Below are positions 57,358-64,000 of a stretch of 64,000 nt of DNA, in pieces (the first letter of the stretch is position 1; every line of letters begins with the position of its first letter). A program made the position numbers and the translations under genes. The notes under the pieces are model-generated. The model ran no database searches and was not told the DNA's origin. It worked only from the letters and a program-made list of their open reading frames with translations. Source of the DNA: Rhizobium sp. BK313 (GTDB lineage Bacteria; Pseudomonadota; Alphaproteobacteria; Rhizobiales; Rhizobiaceae); the NCBI RefSeq assembly GCF_014193655.1, contig NZ_JACHZQ010000001.1:2108001-2172000 (forward strand). The letters run 5' to 3'.

Positions 57358-58400
57358 GAACGCGGTTCCAATTCATAGACATCGGCGTTGTCCTGCGCAT
57401 CTCGGAGTCCCTTATAAGAAGCGTGCCGCAGCTTTCCGTCATCCGTCCAGGCGCGATACTCTATCTCTGCAATTAATGTCGGCTGCACCCATATGGCGCC
57501 CTTGCGCTTGATCGGGACTGGAGCGTTTGGTGTCTTTAGATTGTCGAGATCCTTGCGCAGCTTCATCGTCTCGCGCATCTTAAACCCGGTCCCTACCCCG
57601 CCGACATAAACGAGATCATTTCCCTTGCGCGCGGCCAGCAATAGCCGGCCTATGCCACCCAGCGCCGCCGTCGACGGCTCATAGCCCACAATAAAGAAAG
57701 CGTCGCTCTGGATGCATTTGATCTTTACCCAATCACCAAGGCGGCCGGAGCGATAGGGTTGGTCCGTACGCTTTGCAATGATCCCTTCAAGACCGTGCTC
57801 GCAGGCAGCGGCGAAGAAAACATCGCCCTCGGCATCTACCTCCTCCGACAGGCGAATGGTAGCGAGGCTGTCGCCGATCACATTCTCCAGCATATGGCGC
57901 CGGGCAGTGAGTTCCATGCCCGTCAGATCATGCCCATCGTAATAAAGCAGGTCGAAGGCGTAGAAGATCGCTTCGCCTGCCGGCCGCTTGCCGCCCCGGC
58001 CTCCGAGCGAATTTTGAAGCGCTCCGAAATCCGGTCTGCCCTGGTCATCGAGCACGACCGCTTCGCCGTCCAGGATCATTGTCGTGCCGAGCACCTTGGC
58101 AGCCCTTGCAATGGTCGGGAACCGATGCGTCCAATCGTGACCACCCCGTGTAATGACGCGCACACCTGACGGCTCGACATGCACAGCGAGGCGGTAGCCG
58201 TCCCACTTCACCTCAAAGGCCCATTGCGGCCCCACAGGTGGCTTTGGGACGAGCTTGGCGAGGCAGGGCTCGATCCGTGCCGGCATCGGGTCAAGGGCAA
58301 GCTGTGGCTGTGATTTATCGGGGCGCCGTCGCACACCACCCTTTAGCGGCGCATCTTTATTAAGGAGCGGGCGAGATGACTTCCGAGGAACCTTTGTCAT
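57354..58400 (-). CDS. ATP-dependent DNA ligase (LigD ligase-domain type)
   Basis: 348 residues. The adenylation lysine is K65 in FEVKWDGYR, followed by LDGEAVVLDDQGRPDF and GLEGIIAKR typical of nucleotidyltransferase ligases, then a C-terminal OB fold (VQPTLIAEIEY). It matches the LIG module of LigD without primase or nuclease domains. It could act with a Ku protein in end joining, but no ku gene is in view. The ATG at 58400 is chosen; GGA lies about eight bases upstream. A 102-residue protein is divergent. Confidence 0.88.
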   Translation of the reverse strand: MTKVPRKSSRPLLNKDAPLKGGVRRRPDKSQPQLALDPMPARIEPCLAKLVPKPPVGPQWAFEVKWDGYRLAVHVEPSGVRVITRGGHDWTHRFPTIARAAKVLGTTMILDGEAVVLDDQGRPDFGALQNSLGGRGGKRPAGEAIFYAFDLLYYDGHDLTGMELTARRHMLENVIGDSLATIRLSEEVDAEGDVFFAAACEHGLEGIIAKRTDQPYRSGRLGDWVKIKCIQSDAFFIVGYEPSTAALGGIGRLLLAARKGNDLVYVGGVGTGFKMRETMKLRKDLDNLKTPNAPVPIKRKGAIWVQPTLIAEIEYRAWTDDGKLRHASYKGLRDAQDNADVYELEPRS

Positions 58401-58503
58401 GGAAATAGTCCAGCAGACAAAGCTTAAAGAGTCGAGTCTGAACTCGCGATCTTGACTCCCTCGCCTACCAAGAACATTTTGAGAACAAAAAACGGAGCTG
58501 AAG

Positions 58504-58812
58504 GTGACCGAAAAAGCTGACGCGCCGGCGGCCGCGGCGCTGCGATACAAATGGCGGGTGACCTGGCCGAATCCAGAAGACGCAGACAGCCACAAGACGG
58601 ATTTCTGCGGATGGGATGGGAAGATCAGAATAGGCCGGATCAGGCTAGAGCCGGGTGGACCGGTAAAAGGCCTGTGGCAGTGGAGTGGTCAAGGGCCGGA
58701 GGTCAGGCAGAGATTGCTGCCGCACCAAGGATATGAAAAGACCGCGAGGAAAGCTGCCTGGATGGTCGAAGACTATTACGACCGGCTGATGGCGCACCAC
58801 AGGATTGATTGA
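58504..58812 (+). CDS. Protein of unknown function (102 residues), divergent from ligase
   Basis: GTG start, with GGAG nine bases upstream. The product has a Trp-rich, mixed region around WRVTWPNPED and FCGWDGKIRIGRI, and ends with a helical YYDRLMAHHRID. It is divergent from the ligase gene and convergent with the coiled-coil gene. No family recognised. Confidence 0.6.
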   Translation: MTEKADAPAAAALRYKWRVTWPNPEDADSHKTDFCGWDGKIRIGRIRLEPGGPVKGLWQWSGQGPEVRQRLLPHQGYEKTARKAAWMVEDYYDRLMAHHRID

Positions 58813-58835
58813 TGGCAGAGCGGTTTCGGCACTGG

Positions 58836-59264
58836 CTAATTGAGTTTCAGCCAATGGCGGATGGCAGTGACTGCATTGTCACCAAACCACGCGATAACAG
58901 TCCCGATCGTAAGCCCTGAAAAAGCGATGAGGCCGCTGATTCCGACGCCTAGCGTCTTCATCCGCTTCCACTCCTCAATGGCCGGGGATACTTCCTGGTG
59001 ATTCTTCTCGACAACTTCCTTGAGGGCGGCAATCTGATCGCGGAGCTGGGCGTCTACCTCGCCGCTGATCGCAACCGTTGTTTCAAGATGTGCAAGTTTG
59101 TTGCTATGCTCATCTAGCCTCCTATGAATAACAGCTCGGCTTTCGTGGGCATTCTTCTTTTCGTCCTGAAAATCATCTCGAAGCAACTCAATCGTCTCAC
59201 GAGATCGTTCTTGTCCTTCGAGCAACTTCCCGAGGGTGAGCATTACGTCGTTTAATGATGCCAT
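58836..59264 (-). CDS. Coiled-coil membrane protein, DUF1515-like (phage type)
   Basis: 142 residues. A long N-terminal coiled coil (about residues 10-100) precedes a single membrane segment near residues 112-132 and a short tail. Topology and length match DUF1515-like proteins of rhizobial prophages, from memory. It lies last in the minus-strand run of endolysin, lipoprotein, small and holin-like genes. A membrane-lysis accessory role is inferred from position only. The ATG at 59264 is chosen. Confidence 0.6.
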   Translation of the reverse strand: MASLNDVMLTLGKLLEGQERSRETIELLRDDFQDEKKNAHESRAVIHRRLDEHSNKLAHLETTVAISGEVDAQLRDQIAALKEVVEKNHQEVSPAIEEWKRMKTLGVGISGLIAFSGLTIGTVIAWFGDNAVTAIRHWLKLN

Positions 59265-59381
59265 CGCAAATGCCTTTTGCCCTAGGGGCGAATATCGCTC
59301 AAAATGAATGCCACTCCGGCCAGATAAAGTCGGCCAGAGTGGCGGCACTTAAAATGAAGCCTATGAAATTAAGGATGTGAG

Positions 59382-59753
59382 CTATTTCTGCGCCGGCGGA
59401 GTTGTCCCGATAGGCGCCTTTGCCCTGAACCGTCCGTAGAGGGCATAAATGCTGCCGATCAACGGTATGGCCGTGACAATATCGTTGGTAACTTCCCCCT
59501 GCAGGGCCGGCGGAAAATCCACATGGAACCGCGCAAGGATGACGCCGACAACCGCGACGCTCGACCCCCAGACGACGCGGGATTTATACCACGGCTCCTG
59601 GTTGGTGGAATGCAGCACGGCGTCTATGACCGGGCCAAGGGCATTGATGATTGCCGGGACCGCGGAGAGATCAGCTTGGACGTTTGGATCTGCAACGGTA
59701 GCCGAAACCACCGTTGCCATCTGATCCTTGATCTGAGTTTTTACGTCAGCCAT
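59382..59753 (-). CDS. Holin-like membrane protein
   Basis: 123 residues. The N-terminal half is helical; two membrane segments lie near residues 60-80 (VVWGSSVAVVGVILARF) and 92-108, with a polar C-terminus ending GTTPPAQK. Small size, two spans and place next to an endolysin suggest a holin-like function. No named family confirmed. Confidence 0.55.
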   Translation of the reverse strand: MADVKTQIKDQMATVVSATVADPNVQADLSAVPAIINALGPVIDAVLHSTNQEPWYKSRVVWGSSVAVVGVILARFHVDFPPALQGEVTNDIVTAIPLIGSIYALYGRFRAKAPIGTTPPAQK

Positions 59754-59767
59754 TGGATCGCTCCGCT

Positions 59768-59977
59768 TTACGCTAAAGGGGCTTGAAGAGCCGCCGACAG
59801 CGCCTGGTGGCTCGATTGCAGGGCGGCGCGCTGGGTGTCGGTCAGCGGCTTTTGCAGGAAGACGAGCTGATATAGGGAGGCGATCGCCGGGCCGATATCC
59901 TGACCGAGGGCTTCGAGAAGCGACAAGGCGGATACGGCGATTTTGATGTCAGCGAGAATTACGTCGGCGGTAGCCAT
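59768..59977 (-). CDS. Small helical protein of the lysis-like cassette
   Basis: 69 residues, Leu/Ala-rich, entirely helical. Its ATG overlaps the lipoprotein stop in TAATG, so it is coupled to it. No membrane segment of full length is clear. Function unknown; position suggests membership of the same operon. Confidence 0.6.
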   Translation of the reverse strand: MATADVILADIKIAVSALSLLEALGQDIGPAIASLYQLVFLQKPLTDTQRAALQSSHQALSAALQAPLA

Positions 59978-60399
59978 TATTTTACTCCGTTGTTAGCTGC
60001 GATCTGTTCGGCAGCGCTGATTGCGGTCTTGAGGGTGGAATAGGCGGTGGAAATGCCGGTGCACGAAGTCTGGCCGGCGGCCGTGCACGCGTTGAGCTGG
60101 TTCTGAACCTCGCCAAGCGCGGTCTCGACGACCTTGTCGGCGTCCTGGAGCTTCTGGACGATCGCCTTCTGAGCGCAGAGGCCATTGGCGTTCGTAACCG
60201 TGTCCGAGCCGGTGCAGGCGTTGGTGTCATAGAGAGCACGATAATTCTTGGCCGGCGCCAGGAACACCGTGTCATAGCCAGACATCGCGGTATCGACCGT
60301 GGTCTGGTTGATGGTGAAGTCATTGAGCTTTTGAAGCGCGCCGCACGAGGCAAGCGAGATCGTCACGGCGGCGATAGCCACCAGGCTTACAATACGCAT
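59977..60399 (-). CDS. Lipoprotein of the lysis-like cassette
   Basis: 140 residues. A lipoprotein signal ends LASC with the lipid-carrying Cys19. The mature part is helical with four more cysteines (ACTGSD, LCAQK, ACTAAG and TSCTG) that could form disulfides. Outer-membrane anchoring is likely. In phage lysis cassettes such proteins may act as o-spanins, which is only an analogy. Confidence 0.65.
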   Translation of the reverse strand: MRIVSLVAIAAVTISLASCGALQKLNDFTINQTTVDTAMSGYDTVFLAPAKNYRALYDTNACTGSDTVTNANGLCAQKAIVQKLQDADKVVETALGEVQNQLNACTAAGQTSCTGISTAYSTLKTAISAAEQIAANNGVK

Positions 60400-60426
60400 G
60401 GGTATGTCCTTTGGTTGTGGAGGGGA

Positions 60427-60909
60427 TTAGGCTTCGTTGGTGAGGGTTTTGTAATCGCCCGCTGCCAACGTCATCAGCGGGCCGGTCGGAGGCGCTGAGA
60501 ATGTGTCCGGCCAGCGCGCACCCTGAAAGCCGGTCTTGGTATGCACTTCGATGCAGATTTCATTGTCCTGATTGCAGCCAAGGCAGACATATCCGCCATT
60601 GTACTGCCCAAGGCAGATCGCGACGTGGCCGCCACCATTTCGGGAGAAAACAAGGATCGAACCGACCTGCGGCGTGCACTTCACCCCGAACTTCAGCCAG
60701 TTGAGAGCCCATGCCGGATTTTCCGGCAATGGCTGCTTCGGCAGGGAATTGTGGAAGAAGGTCGCCATCCCAATTCCGCACCAGGCGGTGACGGATGGAT
60801 CGTAGTGCAGCCCGGCGGTTGCGAAGTACGCCATGAGCGCTTTCTTGTCCCGCACTTCCTGCAAACCGACGTGTTTCTTCGCCTCGGAGATCCAAGGTAA
60901 ATCGGTCAT
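60427..60909 (-). CDS. Endolysin-like cysteine hydrolase (TIGR02594-type)
   Basis: 160 residues of NlpC/P60-CHAP-like type, similar to TIGR02594 phage proteins. The likely catalytic pair is C44 in TAWCGIGMA and H95 in GGGHVAICLG. Probably cleaves peptidoglycan peptides. There is no signal peptide, consistent with release through a holin. First gene of the minus-strand cassette. Confidence 0.8.
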   Translation of the reverse strand: MTDLPWISEAKKHVGLQEVRDKKALMAYFATAGLHYDPSVTAWCGIGMATFFHNSLPKQPLPENPAWALNWLKFGVKCTPQVGSILVFSRNGGGHVAICLGQYNGGYVCLGCNQDNEICIEVHTKTGFQGARWPDTFSAPPTGPLMTLAAGDYKTLTNEA

Positions 60910-61072
60910 AAGTTTTTTCCTTTTTTTCGGATTTACTTAAGTGTTCGCGGCACCATTGCGCTGGCCGAAATTCCTCGTAAAAAGTCTTCCGCAAACAAAG
61001 CATCACTGCGAAATACAGACGAGAAAAGCCTCAAAATTTCAAAATACAGCGCTATAACGGGAGATAAATTCT

Positions 61073-62008
61073 GTGAATTTTAAGATCGAAGGACTACTCG
61101 AATCTGAACAGGCTACGGATATCCCGGCCTATGACGTTGATTCCGCCGAAATAAAACAACTCTTAAAAACCATAATTTCCAAAATTCTAAAGCCAAACTC
61201 GTATCGTGGGCCAGATGTGCCGCTAATCCAGTTTAACCAATTTGTTGAATTAGCCAGACGCCAGGATATCCGTATTGAAGGCAAGAAGGTTGTAGACTTC
61301 GGATGCGGAGAACCGCGACCCTTCGGTGCTGCAATTTACCACTACCTAGCGGGCGCATCGCGCGTTCTATCCGTCGACCTAGATCCCCTCCGGGACCAAG
61401 GCGCTGTATCTGTTGCGGTCCTCGGCACCATCCTTGCTGTACTGCTTGATGAACTGAAATTTGACTTTTCGAGCTTGGACGTCGATGCGCAAACCATCCG
61501 TAACCGAGCAGCGAAATTCGATCTCGGGAAGCTCAAAGTTAACGATATTGCGCGCGGCATTCCAGATGCGGTCTGGCTAAGGCAAAGCAGGTATCAGGCA
61601 TTGCCACAAGAAGAGCGGGAGTTCGATATTCTTGTAGCCAATTCGGTGTTTGAGCACGTTGACGACCTCGGAGATTGTCTTGTCTCTTTCCGAGAGAATA
61701 TCCGTCCCGGGGGGTGGATTTACTCAGCAATCGATTACAAGGATCATCGAATGTACGCAGGAACGGGGGAAAGCCCGTGGCAGTATTTGATCGATGATTC
61801 TGACGTCTCGCCGGGCTACATCAACCGTATTCGTCATACCGAGTTTTTTGAGATGATTGCATCATCTGGCTTTGAAGTCGCGGAATGCATACTTGAAACT
61901 AACATGCCGTCCGACACTGAGCGCGAACAGTTTTTGCCTAAGTACAAGGATATGAGCGAGATCGATATTGTGACGACCGGCGCGCGAGTTCTGCTACGAG
62001 CGGTATAG
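61073..62008 (+). CDS. SAM-dependent methyltransferase
   Basis: 311 residues with a class I Rossmann core: VVDFGCGEPRPFG near residue 74 (SAM glycine loop), an acidic LSVDLDPLRD, and the later LVANSVFEHVDD. GTG start, with GGGAGAT nine bases before. Similar enzymes sit in polysaccharide clusters. The next gene follows after about 50 bases. Its lower GC suggests transfer. Specificity unknown. Confidence 0.8.
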   Translation: MNFKIEGLLESEQATDIPAYDVDSAEIKQLLKTIISKILKPNSYRGPDVPLIQFNQFVELARRQDIRIEGKKVVDFGCGEPRPFGAAIYHYLAGASRVLSVDLDPLRDQGAVSVAVLGTILAVLLDELKFDFSSLDVDAQTIRNRAAKFDLGKLKVNDIARGIPDAVWLRQSRYQALPQEEREFDILVANSVFEHVDDLGDCLVSFRENIRPGGWIYSAIDYKDHRMYAGTGESPWQYLIDDSDVSPGYINRIRHTEFFEMIASSGFEVAECILETNMPSDTEREQFLPKYKDMSEIDIVTTGARVLLRAV

Positions 62009-62059
62009 GCCGCTCACTTTGAGCAGCCGGGTCTTTCACGCCCGAAATGGAGGTTTTCG

Positions 62060-63280
62060 CTGCGCATATTATTTTACATCGAGCCGGTGGCATTTCGGTT
62101 AGACCCTCTTTTAGTCACACCTTGGCTAGATTGGGTTGCTCGGATTGTGGCCACAAACCCAGGCGTATCGTTTGGATTCGCATCAAGCCAGGTATTGTGT
62201 TCTGTATTTTCGAGCCGGCTCGAAACACGCGCCGTTTATCTCTTCAACGTCAGTTCGCGCGACATCTTGGAACCTTATCAGTTTGATCGTCACGAATATG
62301 CACAGGACCTATTCGGTTTTCGACCTGGTTATAACGATTCTCTCTGCAATCGCCTGAAAGAGATCGACGCTAGCTTTGAACCCGATATCATCATAAGCTT
62401 TACGCAAAACCGATATCTCGAAGCGCTTTTCACTGGCCGCGTACTTTTTTGGGAACTCAGTCCCTTGCCGCGAGTGAATTCATCACTCAGCCTTTTCATG
62501 GACCCGTTTGGGCATCAGGTGAATAGTATTCCGAACCTATATAAGGACCGGATAAGAAGCCTTTCGCTATCGGACGAACAACTCGCTGGAATCGGTAATG
62601 TTTGGCACGAGAAGATTGTAACCCCCCTGCATTGCCATCCATTGACCCCCGAAATCAAAGAGTGGCTGTCCCCCATTCAATCGACAAAGCAGATCGCCCT
62701 TCTCGCTCTACAGCCCCCCGATTGGCCAACCTATGAAGCCGCGTGGAGAAGAAGCGAGATTGACCAAATGATCATGCAGTGCACGTCCGAAATGCCGACT
62801 GATTGGGTACTCGTTCCAATATTCCACCCGGACCAGAGCCTTCCAGAGCCATTGTGTAGGGCGATCGAGAGTGATTTTGCGGGTATCAGATTCCCACCCC
62901 GCGATCTGTCGTCGGGTAAGAGCGAGCTATTTCTCCCCCATGTTGACGCCGTGATATCTATTTCGTCGTCACTGTCTGTGCAGGGGATATTCCACGGCAA
63001 GAAAGTCATAACACTAGGGCAAAGCCAGTTTTCGGCCTTCACCAATGGATCGATATCCAAGCTCGACGAAATCAGCCCATTTCCCTATCCAACAAGCGCG
63101 CTGATGCTGGCATTCCTATCCAACAGATATAGCCATCCGCTCGATGCATGCCTGACTGAGCCGAATTATGTCGCGAAGGCCGTTAGGACTCTGGCTGGGA
63201 ACATCGAAGCCTACTTCGATTTTTCAGAGTGGTCTCCATCTCGACTCGCGCCGTTGCTAGGCCCTGTCAAACCAGGTTGA
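62060..63280 (+). CDS. Capsule-synthesis-like glycosyltransferase with probable CTG start
   Basis: 406 residues. The only NTG codon between the upstream in-frame stop (62006-62008) and a GTG at 62087 is CTG at 62060, which has a perfect GGAGG six bases before it. The CTG gives an N-terminus (M)RILFYIEPVAFRLDP that begins at a first beta strand, as in GT-B proteins. The C-terminal ISISSSLSVQGIFHGKKVIT region resembles capsule polysaccharide (KpsC/S-like) proteins. No signal or membrane segment. The GTG alternative has no ribosome site and would cut the first strand. Confidence 0.7.
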   Translation: MRILFYIEPVAFRLDPLLVTPWLDWVARIVATNPGVSFGFASSQVLCSVFSSRLETRAVYLFNVSSRDILEPYQFDRHEYAQDLFGFRPGYNDSLCNRLKEIDASFEPDIIISFTQNRYLEALFTGRVLFWELSPLPRVNSSLSLFMDPFGHQVNSIPNLYKDRIRSLSLSDEQLAGIGNVWHEKIVTPLHCHPLTPEIKEWLSPIQSTKQIALLALQPPDWPTYEAAWRRSEIDQMIMQCTSEMPTDWVLVPIFHPDQSLPEPLCRAIESDFAGIRFPPRDLSSGKSELFLPHVDAVISISSSLSVQGIFHGKKVITLGQSQFSAFTNGSISKLDEISPFPYPTSALMLAFLSNRYSHPLDACLTEPNYVAKAVRTLAGNIEAYFDFSEWSPSRLAPLLGPVKPG

Positions 63281-63471
63281 AATCCCAGGTCACATTTTCT
63301 TTGATCGGCTTTGCGGGCGTGCCGCCGGCCAAGATATTTTCGCCAATATTTTTGGTCACCACCGACCGCGCAGCCAAAAATGCTGCCAGACCCCAATGAA
63401 ACGCCTTTCCTCAAGAAACGCCGGGGCGACTTGCAGATATTTTCTTCAACGCCGATCACTTCAACTGACAT
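63267..63471 (-). pseudogene. Remnant of a hexapeptide acyltransferase
   Basis: The ATG overlaps the upstream stop (TAATG). One frame reads MSVEVIGVEENI... and VSLGSGSIFG; a shift of frame near 63365-63385 continues as ARSVVTKNIGENILAGGTP and AKPIKENVTW, the classic end of left-handed beta-helix acyltransferases. The total (about 68 codons) is far below the family norm near 200, so an internal deletion plus frameshift is inferred. It lies between convergent genes and overlaps the glycosyltransferase 3' end. Confidence 0.65.
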
Positions 63472-64000
63472 TAGGAGGCGCCTAACATGTTGACGGTGAC
63501 GTGGGTAGTTTTGCCTCCCTCAAGTCCAGATGAAAAGACATAACCACCGTCAGTTGGCTCAAATCCAAAATCCGGGTACATCTTGCGGCAAGGCGTATTA
63601 GCCTCAGTCTCTCGGAACTGCGCGGTAATTTTTGTCGCGCCAGTTTGGCTCATTATAAAGTCGATCACGGTGGCGAGAACGGTATTTTCAATTTCCATTC
63701 CAAGGACCCGACAACTCATCACATACTGCTGAATTTCGGCACCCTTCACGAAGACGAGTCCAACTGTTCCATATTCCGTGAACTTGTCCTTGACGCTGAA
63801 GGAGAACACCTTACCTCCTTCTCCAAAGAAGCTCTTGAAATCCTCGAAGGACCATCTCACGCCTGTCGTGTTGAACTGGTTCGTCTTGTTGACCAGTTCA
63901 TAGGCGCGTCCGAAAGACGAATGGTCGGTATCCGAAACGGTCCAGATATCGAGCTGGGTATTCAGACCAGCTAGGAACTCTTGTCGCGTCATCTTTGACT
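63471..64000 (-). CDS. FkbH-like protein, C-terminal part (partial)
   Basis: The frame is open to the window edge; 176 residues are visible. NKTNQFNTTGVRWS followed by VMSCRVLGMEIENTVLAT is typical of the C-terminal GNAT-like part of FkbH/HAD-IIIC proteins. The ATG at 63992 is probably internal, as codons continue upstream. FkbH-like enzymes load glyceryl-type groups onto carrier proteins; the phosphatase-like half should lie beyond the edge. Confidence 0.7.
   Translation of the reverse strand, partial: SKMTRQEFLAGLNTQLDIWTVSDTDHSSFGRAYELVNKTNQFNTTGVRWSFEDFKSFFGEGGKVFSFSVKDKFTEYGTVGLVFVKGAEIQQYVMSCRVLGMEIENTVLATVIDFIMSQTGATKITAQFRETEANTPCRKMYPDFGFEPTDGGYVFSSGLEGGKTTHVTVNMLGAS

Noticed and set aside
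63311..63493. A 60-codon plus-strand frame over the acyltransferase remnant
   Set aside because: Minus-strand acyltransferase motifs explain the sequence; this frame has no ribosome site.

Overview
The window is about 64 kb of chromosome from an alphaproteobacterium of the Rhizobiaceae, most likely Rhizobium itself. The evidence is the family-typical gene content and order: pssA after psd; rpoZ, rsh, acpS, lepB, rnc and era on one strand; a CimA-type citramalate synthase; twin RopA/Omp-like porins; a DUF3563 mini-protein; palindromic intergenic elements resembling rhizobial RIME-type repeats; and GC-rich codon usage. The species call is inference; no rRNA is present. The only RNA gene found is a tRNA-Ser(GCU).

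Positions 1-56 kb are mostly core genome. Left block (+ strand unless noted): the dnaB 3' end with its terminator, alr, a LysE-type exporter (-), radA, cvpA, purF, a short-chain dehydrogenase, cysS, and then a tightly overlapping run of three tandem GFA (CENP-V/Mss4-like zinc) proteins ending in proline iminopeptidase. These are followed by cimA, rarD, a LOG-family hydrolase (-), a LysM protein, an Atm1-type ABC exporter facing a MarR regulator, and the phospholipid pair psd-pssA. Positions 21-38 kb hold small housekeeping and stress functions: SRAP, a YnfA-type membrane protein, Nudix, a coupled ygfZ / HD hydrolase / tyrosine phosphatase operon, two EF-hand proteins flanking sodC, a large DUF2339 membrane protein, MOSC, and a 1080-residue zinc ribbon-cyclase-ATPase-TPR protein. 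From 37.9 to 47.2 kb the minus strand carries recO, a lone receiver, a Crp/Fnr regulator, era, rnc, lepB, acpS, DUF2062, DUF3563, rsh and rpoZ, covering translation quality control, secretion, ppGpp and lipid priming. Then come a NYN protein, smpB, dapA, a soluble lytic transglycosylase, an alpha/beta hydrolase and two tandem porins with long untranslated upstream regions.

Right of the tRNA-Ser (56.4-64 kb) the character changes to accessory DNA with lower apparent GC. It holds very small zinc-ribbon and membrane ORFs, a LigD-like ATP-dependent DNA ligase, and a minus-strand lysis-like cassette (TIGR02594-type endolysin, lipoprotein, small helical protein, holin-like protein, coiled-coil/TM protein). 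After these lie glycan-modification genes: a SAM methyltransferase, a capsule-synthesis-like glycosyltransferase apparently using a CTG start codon, a decayed hexapeptide acyltransferase and the C-terminal half of an FkbH-like protein running off the end. No integrase or phage structural gene is in view, so this is called phage-derived or mosaic accessory DNA rather than a complete prophage.

The most interesting items are the accessory right end (CTG start, acyltransferase remnant, orphan lysis cassette, repeats beside the tRNA), the three-copy GFA array, the EF-hand pair with a shared C-terminal tail, and the palindromic repeat family. I did not find a clear new defence or other named system; the candidates are presented as hypotheses.
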